Positions 7,961-15,492 of a stretch of DNA of 64,000 bases are shown in pieces. The notes under the pieces were generated by a model that made no database searches, was not told the DNA's origin, and saw only the letters and a list, made by a program, of their open reading frames with translations. The DNA is from Crossiella cryophila (lineage in GTDB: Bacteria > Actinomycetota > Actinomycetes > Mycobacteriales > Pseudonocardiaceae). The DNA lies in NCBI RefSeq assembly GCF_014204915.1, contig NZ_JACHMH010000001.1:5295501-5359500 (forward strand), written 5' to 3'. How positions within the stretch are numbered: position 1 is the stretch's first letter; every line of letters starts with the position of its first letter. Both the position numbers and the translations under genes were made by a program.

Positions 7961-9534
7961 GCGGTCAGCCCCCGAATCTCCTCCTCGGTGATCGGCAGTT
8001 GCCATTCCGGTTGTGATCCGCGCTGGTCGAGCTGCCGGGCCCGGTCCGTCCGGGTCCAGCCGTCCGGGCGGAGGAACTCCTCGCTGACGTTGTCCTTGCG
8101 CCGCACGAGCAGGTACGCGTTGCCGAAGTCGAATGCCTCCGCCAGCTCCTCGAAGAAAGCCAGGTACTCGTACTCGTTGCCCTCCAACGCTTTCGCCCTG
8201 GCGAACTTGGCGTCGTAGAACCGATGCAGGTCCAGCGTCCCCTTGTCGTACTCGCTGACGAGCAAACGGGGGGTCTCGCGCCAGTGTTCGATGCGGTTGG
8301 ACGGGAGCCAGCCGAGGTCGTGGCTGGTTTCCTCGGTGGTGCCGGTGAGCCGGACCAGCTCTGTTCCTTCCTGGCCCGCCAGGCTGACCATGAAATAGCG
8401 GGTCTTGGCCGCCGCGATCACGCGGGTGGCCTGCTCGATGCCCTCCTCGTCGAGGGGCAAGGTGTGTGGCCAGTGCCGCTGTCTGGTCGGCGGCCACTCG
8501 CCTTCGCGCAGGAACACCTCGTACGGCCTGGTTTCGGCCAGGGGAGCGCGGATCACCGACATCACCTTGCCGAGGTCATGCATGTCCGCGTCGAGGGCGA
8601 AGTACGCGAAGTAGTGGTAGCCGTCCACCGGGGCGGCCTGCCGCTTCGCGTTCCGGACCAGGATCTGCCCGGCGAGGGCCTTCGCTTCCCTTTCCTCCAA
8701 CGGCAGGAAGATCCGGTGCTCGGGCCGGAGTTCCTGGACCACCTGGTAGGCGTTTTCCAGGTCGATCACGTCGCTCGGCTGGTGGAAGAGCGCGTAGCCG
8801 CCGGTGAGTTCGGCCCGGTTCCGCTGGACCAGTTCGGGCATCAGTTCGACGGCGCGCTGGTAGTCGATCTCCTCGGTCTGCCGACTCGGGTCCGGCGCCT
8901 CGCCCCACGCTTTCGTGTGCCACCACTCGTATCCGGTGAAGTACATCTCCCAGCCTTGCCGGTCCGGGCCCACGCCCACCCGCACCACGGCCCTCAGCCT
9001 GCCGTGCTCGGTTACGGCGTGGTGGCGCCAGTTCTCGGCGGTCTCCCGGTCGAGCCGCTGCCGGAGCCGCTCTGCCTCCTCGGGGCTCACCGGGAAGTAG
9101 CTGTAGTCGGTGACCCGGTCGGTGTTCCACTGCCCGATCAGGTCGGTCCACGACCACAGGTGGTACCCGTCGTACTTCTCCTCGCTGCGCCGATCCGTTC
9201 GCCGGATGAGCGCGAACGCGCCGTCGATGCCGGGCTCGCGCACCTTGTCGTGGCGCACCGCGTAGTAGGTGACCTCGGCCAGCTCCGAGGTCTTGCGTGC
9301 GTTGAGCACTTCCTTCGCCAGTCTTTCCGGCAGGCCTTCGGCCGACCAGGCTGAGTACTCGTGGGTGCTCCACAGTGGTTCGTCCGGCACCCGGCTCAGC
9401 AGGTCGGAGGGTTCCCAGCGCGATTCCTGGGTGAACCTCTCCTCGATCGTCCCGGTCACCCGGACCACGATGCGCGGGATTTCCCTGCCCGCAACCAGAA
9501 TCTGGATGTAGCGCGTGCTTTCCGCGTTATCCAT
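7957..9534 (-). CDS. unrecognised modular protein, first gene of the paralogous operon (525 aa)
   Basis: 525 residues. At least three related segments can be seen: N-terminal (RYIQILVAGREIPRIVVRVT, SRWEPSDLLSRVPDEPLW), central (RAVVRVGV, YALFHQPSDVIDLENAYQVV) and C-terminal (RYFMVSLAGQ, ELVRLTGTTEETSHDLGWLP, AFDFGNAYLLVRRKDN, LPITEEEIRGL). No catalytic motif, membrane segment or signal peptide. The ATG at 9534 is preceded directly by a perfect 8-bp stem with a GGGG loop (9535-9555). It overlaps the next gene by ATGA. The repeated (V/L)RLTGT.EE unit suggests binding of repeated ligands or self-assembly, but that is a guess. Confidence 0.7.
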   Translation of the reverse strand: MDNAESTRYIQILVAGREIPRIVVRVTGTIEERFTQESRWEPSDLLSRVPDEPLWSTHEYSAWSAEGLPERLAKEVLNARKTSELAEVTYYAVRHDKVREPGIDGAFALIRRTDRRSEEKYDGYHLWSWTDLIGQWNTDRVTDYSYFPVSPEEAERLRQRLDRETAENWRHHAVTEHGRLRAVVRVGVGPDRQGWEMYFTGYEWWHTKAWGEAPDPSRQTEEIDYQRAVELMPELVQRNRAELTGGYALFHQPSDVIDLENAYQVVQELRPEHRIFLPLEEREAKALAGQILVRNAKRQAAPVDGYHYFAYFALDADMHDLGKVMSVIRAPLAETRPYEVFLREGEWPPTRQRHWPHTLPLDEEGIEQATRVIAAAKTRYFMVSLAGQEGTELVRLTGTTEETSHDLGWLPSNRIEHWRETPRLLVSEYDKGTLDLHRFYDAKFARAKALEGNEYEYLAFFEELAEAFDFGNAYLLVRRKDNVSEEFLRPDGWTRTDRARQLDQRGSQPEWQLPITEEEIRGLTA

Positions 9535-9555
9535 GCGATCACCCCCAGTGATCGC
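9535..9555 (-). promoter_or_regulatory. hairpin directly before the start codon, Shine-Dalgarno in the loop
   Basis: Read on the minus strand: GCGATCAC, loop TGGGG, GTGATCGC, then ATG at 9534. The 8-bp stem is perfect, and the only purine-rich ribosome-binding candidate is in the loop/stem junction. It could be an RNA element controlling translation or a protein operator at the operon start. A further GTGATC half-site lies at about 9570. Confidence 0.5.
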
Positions 9556-9611
9556 CTAATCCTAACAAGTGATCAGGGCGAGCTGGGGGTGATGCGGGCC
9601 ACGAATGATGA

Positions 9612-9920
9612 TCAGGCGCAGTCCCAGTGCATGCCCTGCCAGCGGGCGCCGTAGCGGGCCCACTCGAAGTAGTGCTGGTGGCGCGGGGGCACGATGGTGC
9701 ACTTGCTGTCCGGGCCGTGCGCGCGGCGGACCACGTAGCTGATGTTGTTGCGGCAGTTGTTGGTCACGGTCACCCGCTGCCAGATCCCCTTGGCCGAGTG
9801 CTCGACCTTCGCGCAGTCCGGCGCCGCACTGGCGGCGGGGGCCACGGCCACCAGGGTGGCGAGGGAGAGTGTTGTTGCGGCGAGGGTGGCGAGCAGTCGG
9901 GTGGGTACGCGTCGCGTCAT
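9612..9920 (-). CDS. small secreted four-cysteine protein, possibly tendamistat-like
   Basis: 102 residues from ATG 9920, chosen because it gives a clean signal peptide (MTRRVPTRLLATLAATTLS, then VAPAASA). The mature ~70 residues hold four Cys (DCAKVEH, NNCRNN, SKCTIV, HWDC). Their spacing (about 19, 17 and 26 intervening residues) is close to that of actinomycete proteinaceous alpha-amylase inhibitors (15, 17, 27), which form two sequential disulfides in a beta-sandwich. Sequence identity beyond the cysteines is low, so the inhibitor role is only a suggestion. An unrelated small secreted beta protein is the alternative. Confidence 0.6.
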   Translation of the reverse strand: MTRRVPTRLLATLAATTLSLATLVAVAPAASAAPDCAKVEHSAKGIWQRVTVTNNCRNNISYVVRRAHGPDSKCTIVPPRHQHYFEWARYGARWQGMHWDCA

Positions 9921-9995
9921 GCGGACCAGTGTCGAACCCGGCGTGGGCGGGCACCCGGTGAACCGGGCGGAACCACCCGGCCGATACCCGGTCTG

Positions 9996-10006
9996 TCCAC
10001 AGTGGA
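9996..10006. repeat. 11-bp palindrome TCCACAGTGGA, copy 1
   Basis: Intergenic, upstream of the MerR gene. One of six exact copies of TCCAC(A/T)GTGGA in the window. Confidence 0.8.
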
Positions 10007-10134
10007 GGAGTCGCTGTCCGGATCCGGACAGCGCCGATCGGGTCAGGGGCTTGACCGTGCCGTAGCGGCATAGTTTGGACTGTTCCCTGTCGGCGCGATC
10101 GTGCCGGGGAAGCAGGGCTCGGGGAGTGACCGTC

Positions 10135-10845
10135 GTGGGCTGGAGCACCAGGCAGTTGGCCGAACTGGCCGGCACGACCGTGCGCGCGGTGCGGCACTAC
10201 CACGACGTCGGGCTGCTGGCGGAACCGGAGCGGCGGGCCAACGGTTACAAGCGGTACAGCGTGGCTCACCTGATCCGGGTGTTGCGCATCAAGCGGTTGA
10301 CCGGTCTGGGGTTGTCACTGACCCAGATCGCCGAACTGGGCGATGCCGATGAGCACCCGGAAGAGGCATTGCGCTCACTGGACACCGAGTTGGCCGAGAC
10401 CATCGAGCGGCTGCAGCGGGTGCGGGCCGAGTTGGCCCTGATCCTGCGGCGGTCCGCGCCGACCGACCTGGGTCCCGAGGTGGCCCAGGCGGTGGCCGGC
10501 ACCACGATCAGTCCCGCGGACCGGGACTTCGTGGTGGTGCTGACCCGGATCCTGGCGCCGTCGATGCTGCGGTCCTACGCGGAGATGGTGCGCAAGACCA
10601 GTTCGGACCCGGTGATCGTCGAGTTCAACAGCCTGCCGGCCGACGCCGACGAGCAGACCCGGCAGGACCTGGCCGAACGGCTGGCGCCGGTGAGCAGGCG
10701 GATGATCGAGGGCACGCCGGAGCTGAAGGACCTGTTCGCCGGTGCGCCGCTGGGTGCGGCCACCGGGCTGCAGGCGATGAGCCAGGCCATCACCGATCTC
10801 TACAACCCGGCCCAGGTCGACGTGCTGGTCCGGATGACCCGCTGA
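10135..10845 (+). CDS. MerR-family transcriptional regulator
   Basis: 236 residues. N-terminal MerR winged helix (STRQLAELAGTTVRAVRHYHDVGLLAEPERRANGYKRYS), then a dimerisation helix (about residues 75-110) and an effector domain of ~120 residues with no metal-binding cysteines, so a small-molecule rather than metal sensor is likely. GTG 10135 is preferred because GGGGAG at 10121-10126 is spaced 8 bases from it; GTG 10126 is the alternative. It may control the secreted peptidase just downstream (41-base gap, same strand). Confidence 0.85.
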   Translation: MGWSTRQLAELAGTTVRAVRHYHDVGLLAEPERRANGYKRYSVAHLIRVLRIKRLTGLGLSLTQIAELGDADEHPEEALRSLDTELAETIERLQRVRAELALILRRSAPTDLGPEVAQAVAGTTISPADRDFVVVLTRILAPSMLRSYAEMVRKTSSDPVIVEFNSLPADADEQTRQDLAERLAPVSRRMIEGTPELKDLFAGAPLGAATGLQAMSQAITDLYNPAQVDVLVRMTR

Positions 10846-10886
10846 GCCCGTCGCGGGCGAGGCAGAATCGGAAGAGGGGGAACACC

Positions 10887-12467
10887 TTGAGTGGGAGAAG
10901 ACTGCGTGTCGCCGGGATGGTCTCGGTGGTCGTGGGTGGATTGTTCGCCGGGCTGACCCCGGCGCTGGCCGAACCGGCGGCGGAGGCGCTGAACTCCACG
11001 CACATCCCGGCCCGCTACGCCGCACAGGCACTGGGCTGGCACCCGTGTACGACCGAGGAGCTGCCCGGCACGCCGCCGGGTGAGGTCGGCCTGCTGGAGT
11101 GCGCCACGTTCGCCACGCCGCGGAACTGGGAGCGGCTCTTCGAGCGCGAGGACCTGACCATCGCGGTCAGCAGGCTGCGTGCCACCGGCGTCACCACCGC
11201 CTCGGTGCTGACCAACCCGGGTGGCCCCGGCGGCCCCGGCCGGTCGCTGCCGCTGCACTTCCGCGGCCAGGACCGGCTGCGGGAACACCAGGAGGTCATC
11301 GGCATCGACTCCAGGGGCACCGGCCAGAGCACCAACATCACCTGCGGCGGGATGGCCGGTCCGGCCCCCGAGCTGGACGCGCGCAACCGGGATCCGCGCA
11401 ACCTGGACCTGCTCGTGGACGCGGTGCGGGAGGGCGCCAAGACCTGTCGGCAGGCATCCGGCGAGCTGGGATCGCTGATCAACACCTTCCAGATGACCAA
11501 GGACCTGGACCTGCTGCGGGTGCTGCTGCGCCGGCAGAAGATCAACTGGATCGGGTACTCGGCGGGCACCTGGCTGGGCGCGCACTACGCGCAGCGGTTC
11601 CCGAACCGGGTCGGGCGGTTCGTGCTGGACTCCGCGACCGAGTTCACCGCGAGCTGGCAGCAGTCCTTCGACTGGCAGCCGATGGCCTTCGAGCGGCGCT
11701 GGCGGCAGGACTTCCTGCCCTGGATCGCCCGCTATGAGGCCAAGTACCACTTCGGCGCCACCGGCGAGGCCGCCCGGCAGAACTTCGAGCAGGTGCGGGC
11801 CGCGCTCTCCCGCAAGCCGGTGGAGATCGGCGGGGTGAAGATCTACCCGAGCATGGTGGACAGCCTCATCCTGGGCTCGCTCAAGGAGAAGGCGCAGTTC
11901 CCCACCCTGGCCGAGCGGCTGGTCCAGCTCAGGACGCTGACCGAGCAGGGCGCGTCCACCAGGGCCAAGGCCGCGGCGGAGGGCCCGGTCAAGGAGGCCA
12001 TGGACAAGGTGCGGGCCCAGGCGCCGGACGCGATGCTGGCCACGCTGTGGCACACGCTGTGCAACGACGGTCCGTGGACCGGCGACCGGGAGTCGCTGAT
12101 CCGCCGCTCGCAGCAGCAGTACGACAGCGGCCTGTCCCTCTACGGCGCGGGCTGGATGAGCTTCCAGATCTGCGCGTTCTGGCCGGAGCGGCCGCGGCCG
12201 CTGCCCAAGCTGGACGGCAAGGGCGTGCCGCCGGTGCTGATCGTGCAGGCCGACAAGGACGGCGCCACCGCGATCGAGGGCGCCAGGCGGGCCCGCGCGG
12301 CGTTCCAGAACTCGCGGCTGCTGACTGTCACCGATGAGGGTGACCACGGCATCTACAGCGGCGGCAACGCCAGGGTGGACAAGATCGTCAACGCCTACCT
12401 GGTGGACGGGGTCGTCCCGGCCGATCAGAGCGTGCCCGGTATGCCACTGCCGGTCCCGGCAGGCTAG
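10887..12467 (+). CDS. secreted TAP-like alpha/beta-hydrolase peptidase
   Basis: 526 residues, TTG start with GAGGGGG ahead of it. Signal peptide to about residue 28 (FAGLTPALA). Sequence features match the Streptomyces tripeptidyl-aminopeptidase/SlpD-E family: NPGGPGGPG oxyanion loop, nucleophile elbow IGYSAGTWLG (Ser), Asp in VQADKDGAT and His in DEGDHGIYSG. The C-terminal segment CNDGPWTGD...QICAFW is the TAP-like C-terminal domain. It should release short N-terminal peptides from extracellular proteins. It is followed by a strong hairpin terminator shared with the convergent gene. Confidence 0.88.
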   Translation: MSGRRLRVAGMVSVVVGGLFAGLTPALAEPAAEALNSTHIPARYAAQALGWHPCTTEELPGTPPGEVGLLECATFATPRNWERLFEREDLTIAVSRLRATGVTTASVLTNPGGPGGPGRSLPLHFRGQDRLREHQEVIGIDSRGTGQSTNITCGGMAGPAPELDARNRDPRNLDLLVDAVREGAKTCRQASGELGSLINTFQMTKDLDLLRVLLRRQKINWIGYSAGTWLGAHYAQRFPNRVGRFVLDSATEFTASWQQSFDWQPMAFERRWRQDFLPWIARYEAKYHFGATGEAARQNFEQVRAALSRKPVEIGGVKIYPSMVDSLILGSLKEKAQFPTLAERLVQLRTLTEQGASTRAKAAAEGPVKEAMDKVRAQAPDAMLATLWHTLCNDGPWTGDRESLIRRSQQQYDSGLSLYGAGWMSFQICAFWPERPRPLPKLDGKGVPPVLIVQADKDGATAIEGARRARAAFQNSRLLTVTDEGDHGIYSGGNARVDKIVNAYLVDGVVPADQSVPGMPLPVPAG

Positions 12468-12487
12468 AACCGAGGTGGGGTAGGAGT

Positions 12488-12526
12488 CCGGCGGTTCGGT
12501 GACCTGGTCACCGGACCGCCGGCTTT
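12488..12526. terminator. bidirectional hairpin terminator
   Basis: Arms CCGGCGGTTCGGTGACC (12488-12504) and GGTCACCGGACCGCCGG (12506-12522) pair over 17 positions with one G-T wobble, followed by CTTT. It lies between convergent genes ending at 12467 and 12529. Confidence 0.8.
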
Positions 12527-12528
12527 CC

Positions 12529-12972
12529 TCACTCGGGAGCCGGAGCGCCGTTGCCCACGGCCCGCATCGCGGCGTAGGAGTCCAGGTAGTCCCGCCAGTG
12601 GGTGATCTTGCGGTCCCTGATGGTGATGATCGAGACGAACCGGTTGGCGTAGTCCGCGCCGGTGGCCACGATCTTGCCCGCGACGCCGTACTCCAGCACG
12701 ACCACCCCGGCCTCCCGGTCCTGGTGCACGGCCAGGTCGCCTGCCCAGTGCAGGCGGATCCCGTCGCCGTAGCCCGCGTAGAGCGCCATCAGCGCGGCCC
12801 GGCTGTCCACCCGCCTGGGGTAGCCGGGGATGGTGACCACGTACTCGGTGACGGCGTCGGCGGCGAACAGGTCGAAGAAGTGCGCGCCGTCGGCCAGGCC
12901 GTCCAGCCCGCGTTGGATGACGCCGAAGAACGGGTCCAGGGCGGTGTAGTCGGCGGTGTCGGTAGTTGCCAT
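12529..12972 (-). CDS. SnoaL-like (NTF2-fold) protein
   Basis: 147 residues with the compact NTF2/SnoaL-fold pattern: an N-terminal helix (LDPFFGVIQRGLDGLADG), AADAVTEYVVTIPGYPRRVDSRA, then a beta-rich half ending ITIRDRKITHWRDYLDSYAA. Proteins of this type are small-molecule isomerases, hydrolases or ligand carriers; no substrate can be named. Start 12972 is preferred to GTG 13017, which would run into the divergent WYL promoter. Divergent from the WYL regulator (65-base gap), which may control it. Confidence 0.75.
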   Translation of the reverse strand: MATTDTADYTALDPFFGVIQRGLDGLADGAHFFDLFAADAVTEYVVTIPGYPRRVDSRAALMALYAGYGDGIRLHWAGDLAVHQDREAGVVVLEYGVAGKIVATGADYANRFVSIITIRDRKITHWRDYLDSYAAMRAVGNGAPAPE

Positions 12973-13037
12973 GGCGGCACGGTAGGTCGCGACCCGGCCA
13001 GCTCCTGTCCTGGTCACGTCCTAGTCTCCCCGATGTG

Positions 13038-13988
13038 ATGAGTGCGTCGGCGCGACTGCTCCGCCTCGTGTCGGTGCTGTCCGCGCGTCCGTCGTGGACC
13101 AACCACGAACTCGCCGAGCGGCTCGACGTCACCGAGCGGACCGTCCGGCGCGATATCGCCAAACTGCGCGAACTCGGCTACGGCATCGAGTCCGGCGCCG
13201 GGCCGTGGGGCGGCTACCGGCTGCGCCGGGACAGCGCGCTGCCGCCGCTGAACCTGGACGACGAGGAGGCCCTCGCGGTGGCGGTGGCGCTGCGGGAGAC
13301 CGCGCTGACCGGGACGCTGGGCAGTGATCAGGCCGCGCTGTCGGCGTTGCTGAAGTTGCAGGGGTTGCTGCCCCGGCACATCGCCTCGCGGCTGGCCGAG
13401 TTCGACGCGGCCGTGGAGCAGACGCCGAGGGCGGGGGAGGACCCGGTGTCCTCGAAGGTGTTGCTGGAACTGGCGGGCGCCTGCCGGGGCGAGGTCCGGA
13501 TTGGACTGTCCTATCGGGACCGGCTGGATCGGGCCAGTGTGCGCGAGGTGGACCCGTACCGGTTGGTGCGCACCAGGAATCGGTGGTACCTGGTGGCCAT
13601 GGACGTGGTGCGTGGGCAGTGGCGGACCTTCCGCGCGGACCGGGTCACCGGGGTTGAGCGCACCGGGGCGCCGACCGCGATCAGCGATCCGCCGGACGCG
13701 GCCCGGCTGGTCGCGGAGATGCTCACCAGCAACTACCCGGTCTACGCGACCGTGCGGCTGGCCGTGCCGCTGCACCGGGCCCGCCAGCTCGTGCCGCCCG
13801 GCGCTGGCCTGCACGAGCCCGACGGGCCGGATGTCACGGTGATCACGTTGGGCGGCAACGACTTGGACGAGCTGGTCACCCGGCTGCTGCGGCTGGCCAC
13901 GCCGGTTCGGGTGCTCGCCCCGGCCGAACTCCGGGACGCCTTCCGGGCGCGGCTGGCCGCGTTGCTGGTGGAGGAGCCGTCCGGCTGA
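13038..13988 (+). CDS. WYL-domain transcriptional regulator
   Basis: 316 residues. N-terminal HTH (WTNHELAERLDVTERTVRRD followed by IAKLRELGYGIES), a linker, then a WYL domain with the diagnostic core RNRWYLVAMDVVRGQWRTFR plus VDPYRLV upstream. A C-terminal extension (RLVPPGAGLH to VRVLAPAELRDAF) resembles the WCX domain. Such proteins bind nucleic acid or nucleotides and activate or repress adjacent genes. Start ATG 13038 (GTG 13035 is in frame). Divergent from the SnoaL-like gene. Confidence 0.88.
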   Translation: MSASARLLRLVSVLSARPSWTNHELAERLDVTERTVRRDIAKLRELGYGIESGAGPWGGYRLRRDSALPPLNLDDEEALAVAVALRETALTGTLGSDQAALSALLKLQGLLPRHIASRLAEFDAAVEQTPRAGEDPVSSKVLLELAGACRGEVRIGLSYRDRLDRASVREVDPYRLVRTRNRWYLVAMDVVRGQWRTFRADRVTGVERTGAPTAISDPPDAARLVAEMLTSNYPVYATVRLAVPLHRARQLVPPGAGLHEPDGPDVTVITLGGNDLDELVTRLLRLATPVRVLAPAELRDAFRARLAALLVEEPSG

Positions 13989-13989
13989 G

Positions 13990-14649
13990 TCAGGCCTCGC
14001 GGACGGCGGCGATGAACTCGCGGATCCGGCCGTGGTCCTTGACGCCCTTGCTCGCCTCGACCCCGGAACTGACGTCCACCGACAGCGTGCGGCACAACGG
14101 ACGCAACGTCGTGATGCCCTCGGTGACGTTGCCCGGGGTGAGTCCGCCGCTGAGCACCAGGTGTGAGTCGGGGGCGGCGGGTAGCAGGGACCAGTCGAAG
14201 GTGCGGCCGCCGCCGCCGTAACCGGGCACGTGCGCGTCGAGCAGGATCGCCCTGGCCCGGTCGAATCGCCGGGCGAAGCCGACCAGGTCGAACGGTGGCG
14301 TGCCGGGGTCCAGGGGGATGCGGGCGGCGCGCAGGAAGGCGAGTCGGCCCTGGCCGGTGGCCGCCCAGCAGTCGGCGGGGGTCTCGTCGCCGTGGAACTG
14401 CACCAGCGCGCCGGGCACGGCCGCGGCGGCGGCGAGCACCTCGGGCGCGGGGGTGTTCACGAACAGCAGCACCGGGGTGACGAACGCGGGCAGCCGCGCG
14501 GCCAGTTCAGCGGCTTGTTCCGGGGTGACGTGGCGGGGGCTGGGCGGGTAGAGCACGAAGCCGATCGCGTCGGCGCCGGCCTCGACCGCGGCGTCCACAT
14601 CGTCCGGCCTGGTCAGGCCGCAGATCTTCACGGCTGTTCGGGTGCCCAT
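13990..14649 (-). CDS. trpF: phosphoribosylanthranilate isomerase
   Basis: 219 residues of (beta/alpha)8 TrpF. VKICGLTRPDDVDAAVEAGA carries the catalytic Cys10; AILLDAHVPGYGGGG carries the general-acid Asp at about 138; phosphate-binding loops are LSGGLTPGNV and VDVSSGVEASKGVKD. It catalyses the Amadori rearrangement of PRA to CdRP in tryptophan biosynthesis. It is not next to other trp genes here. Some actinobacteria use the bifunctional PriA for this step, so a separate TrpF is either redundant or belongs to a specialised-metabolite tryptophan supply. Converges on the WYL gene with one base between the stops. Confidence 0.93.
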   Translation of the reverse strand: MGTRTAVKICGLTRPDDVDAAVEAGADAIGFVLYPPSPRHVTPEQAAELAARLPAFVTPVLLFVNTPAPEVLAAAAAVPGALVQFHGDETPADCWAATGQGRLAFLRAARIPLDPGTPPFDLVGFARRFDRARAILLDAHVPGYGGGGRTFDWSLLPAAPDSHLVLSGGLTPGNVTEGITTLRPLCRTLSVDVSSGVEASKGVKDHGRIREFIAAVREA

Positions 14650-14757
14650 GCGGCCACACCGTACACATCGGCGCCTGCAGACCGGCGAGGGCCTGGTCTT
14701 TTCGAGCCAGGTTCCTTTCGTGGCGGTTTAAGCCAGCGTTGAATCCCCGGTGAGAAA

Positions 14758-14772
14758 AAACTGAATCAGTTT
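14758..14772. promoter_or_regulatory. 15-bp palindrome in the trpF / secreted-protein intergenic region
   Basis: AAACTGAATCAGTTT is a perfect palindrome around one central base, followed by TCGG-TCAG-TCAG-TT direct repeats. It lies in an unusually A+T-rich 278-base region between divergent trpF and the secreted-protein gene, so it is a plausible operator. Confidence 0.5.
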
Positions 14773-14927
14773 ACAGTCGGTCAGTCAGTTGCTAACGTTC
14801 CTCGCCGGGCCCCTTCGCGGCAGTGGCGAGTGCGCGGCCTCATCCTGGGGGAGGCATTTATTGTAGGGCTCTTTTTGCTGCGCCTGATTATGTATATCGA
14901 GTTCTGTTCACGTCATCAGGAGAACTC

Positions 14928-15476
14928 ATGTCATTCATGAGAAGGGCTGGTTTCCTGGCGGCCGCGGCGATGTCCGCCGCCGGGTTGGTGTCGGCCCCCG
15001 CCGTGGCGGCACCAGCTCCGGCCAAGGTCACCTCCGGCGAGTTCGTCGCCATCGCGATCAAGCCTGGAACTGCGGGAACCAAGGACGAACCGCCGCTGTT
15101 CGAGTGCCACTGGAACCACGGCGCCACCCCGGCCAGTGGCGTGGCGGCGATCAACTACTACGCGAACTTCAACTGCGGCCCCGGCCCGAACCCGCTGTCG
15201 GAAATCCAGGCCAAGATGTACTCCGGCAAGGGTCAGCTGGAACACGCCGCACCCAAGGACGGCCCGGTGTTCAACGGACCGGTGGAGAGCAAGGCCACCT
15301 TCTACGGTCCGCGCCCGGGAAGTCAGCACTACGTCCGTTCGTTGTCCAGGATCGAGCTGATCATGGACCCGGACGGCACCAAGTATTGGTGGTACCGGCT
15401 GCCCGAGGGCTGTTCCGGACTCGGCGGCTATATCGCCACCTGTGACCTGAGGACCGAGGTCTTCACCTATGCGTGA
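14928..15476 (+). CDS. secreted cysteine-containing protein of unknown function
   Basis: 182 residues. Good RBS (CAGGAG) before ATG 14928. Signal peptide MSFMRRAGFLAAAAMSAAGL cleaved around AVAAPAP. The mature domain has four Cys (FECHW, NCGPG, GCSGLG, TCDLRTE) and many Tyr/Trp residues; no family recognised. The upstream frame to 14823 has no signal-like start. Its stop is 16 bases before the GTG of the large secreted protein, so the two are co-transcribed and probably work together at the cell surface. Confidence 0.7.
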   Translation: MSFMRRAGFLAAAAMSAAGLVSAPAVAAPAPAKVTSGEFVAIAIKPGTAGTKDEPPLFECHWNHGATPASGVAAINYYANFNCGPGPNPLSEIQAKMYSGKGQLEHAAPKDGPVFNGPVESKATFYGPRPGSQHYVRSLSRIELIMDPDGTKYWWYRLPEGCSGLGGYIATCDLRTEVFTYA

Positions 15477-15492
15477 GAACGAAGGGAATTCC

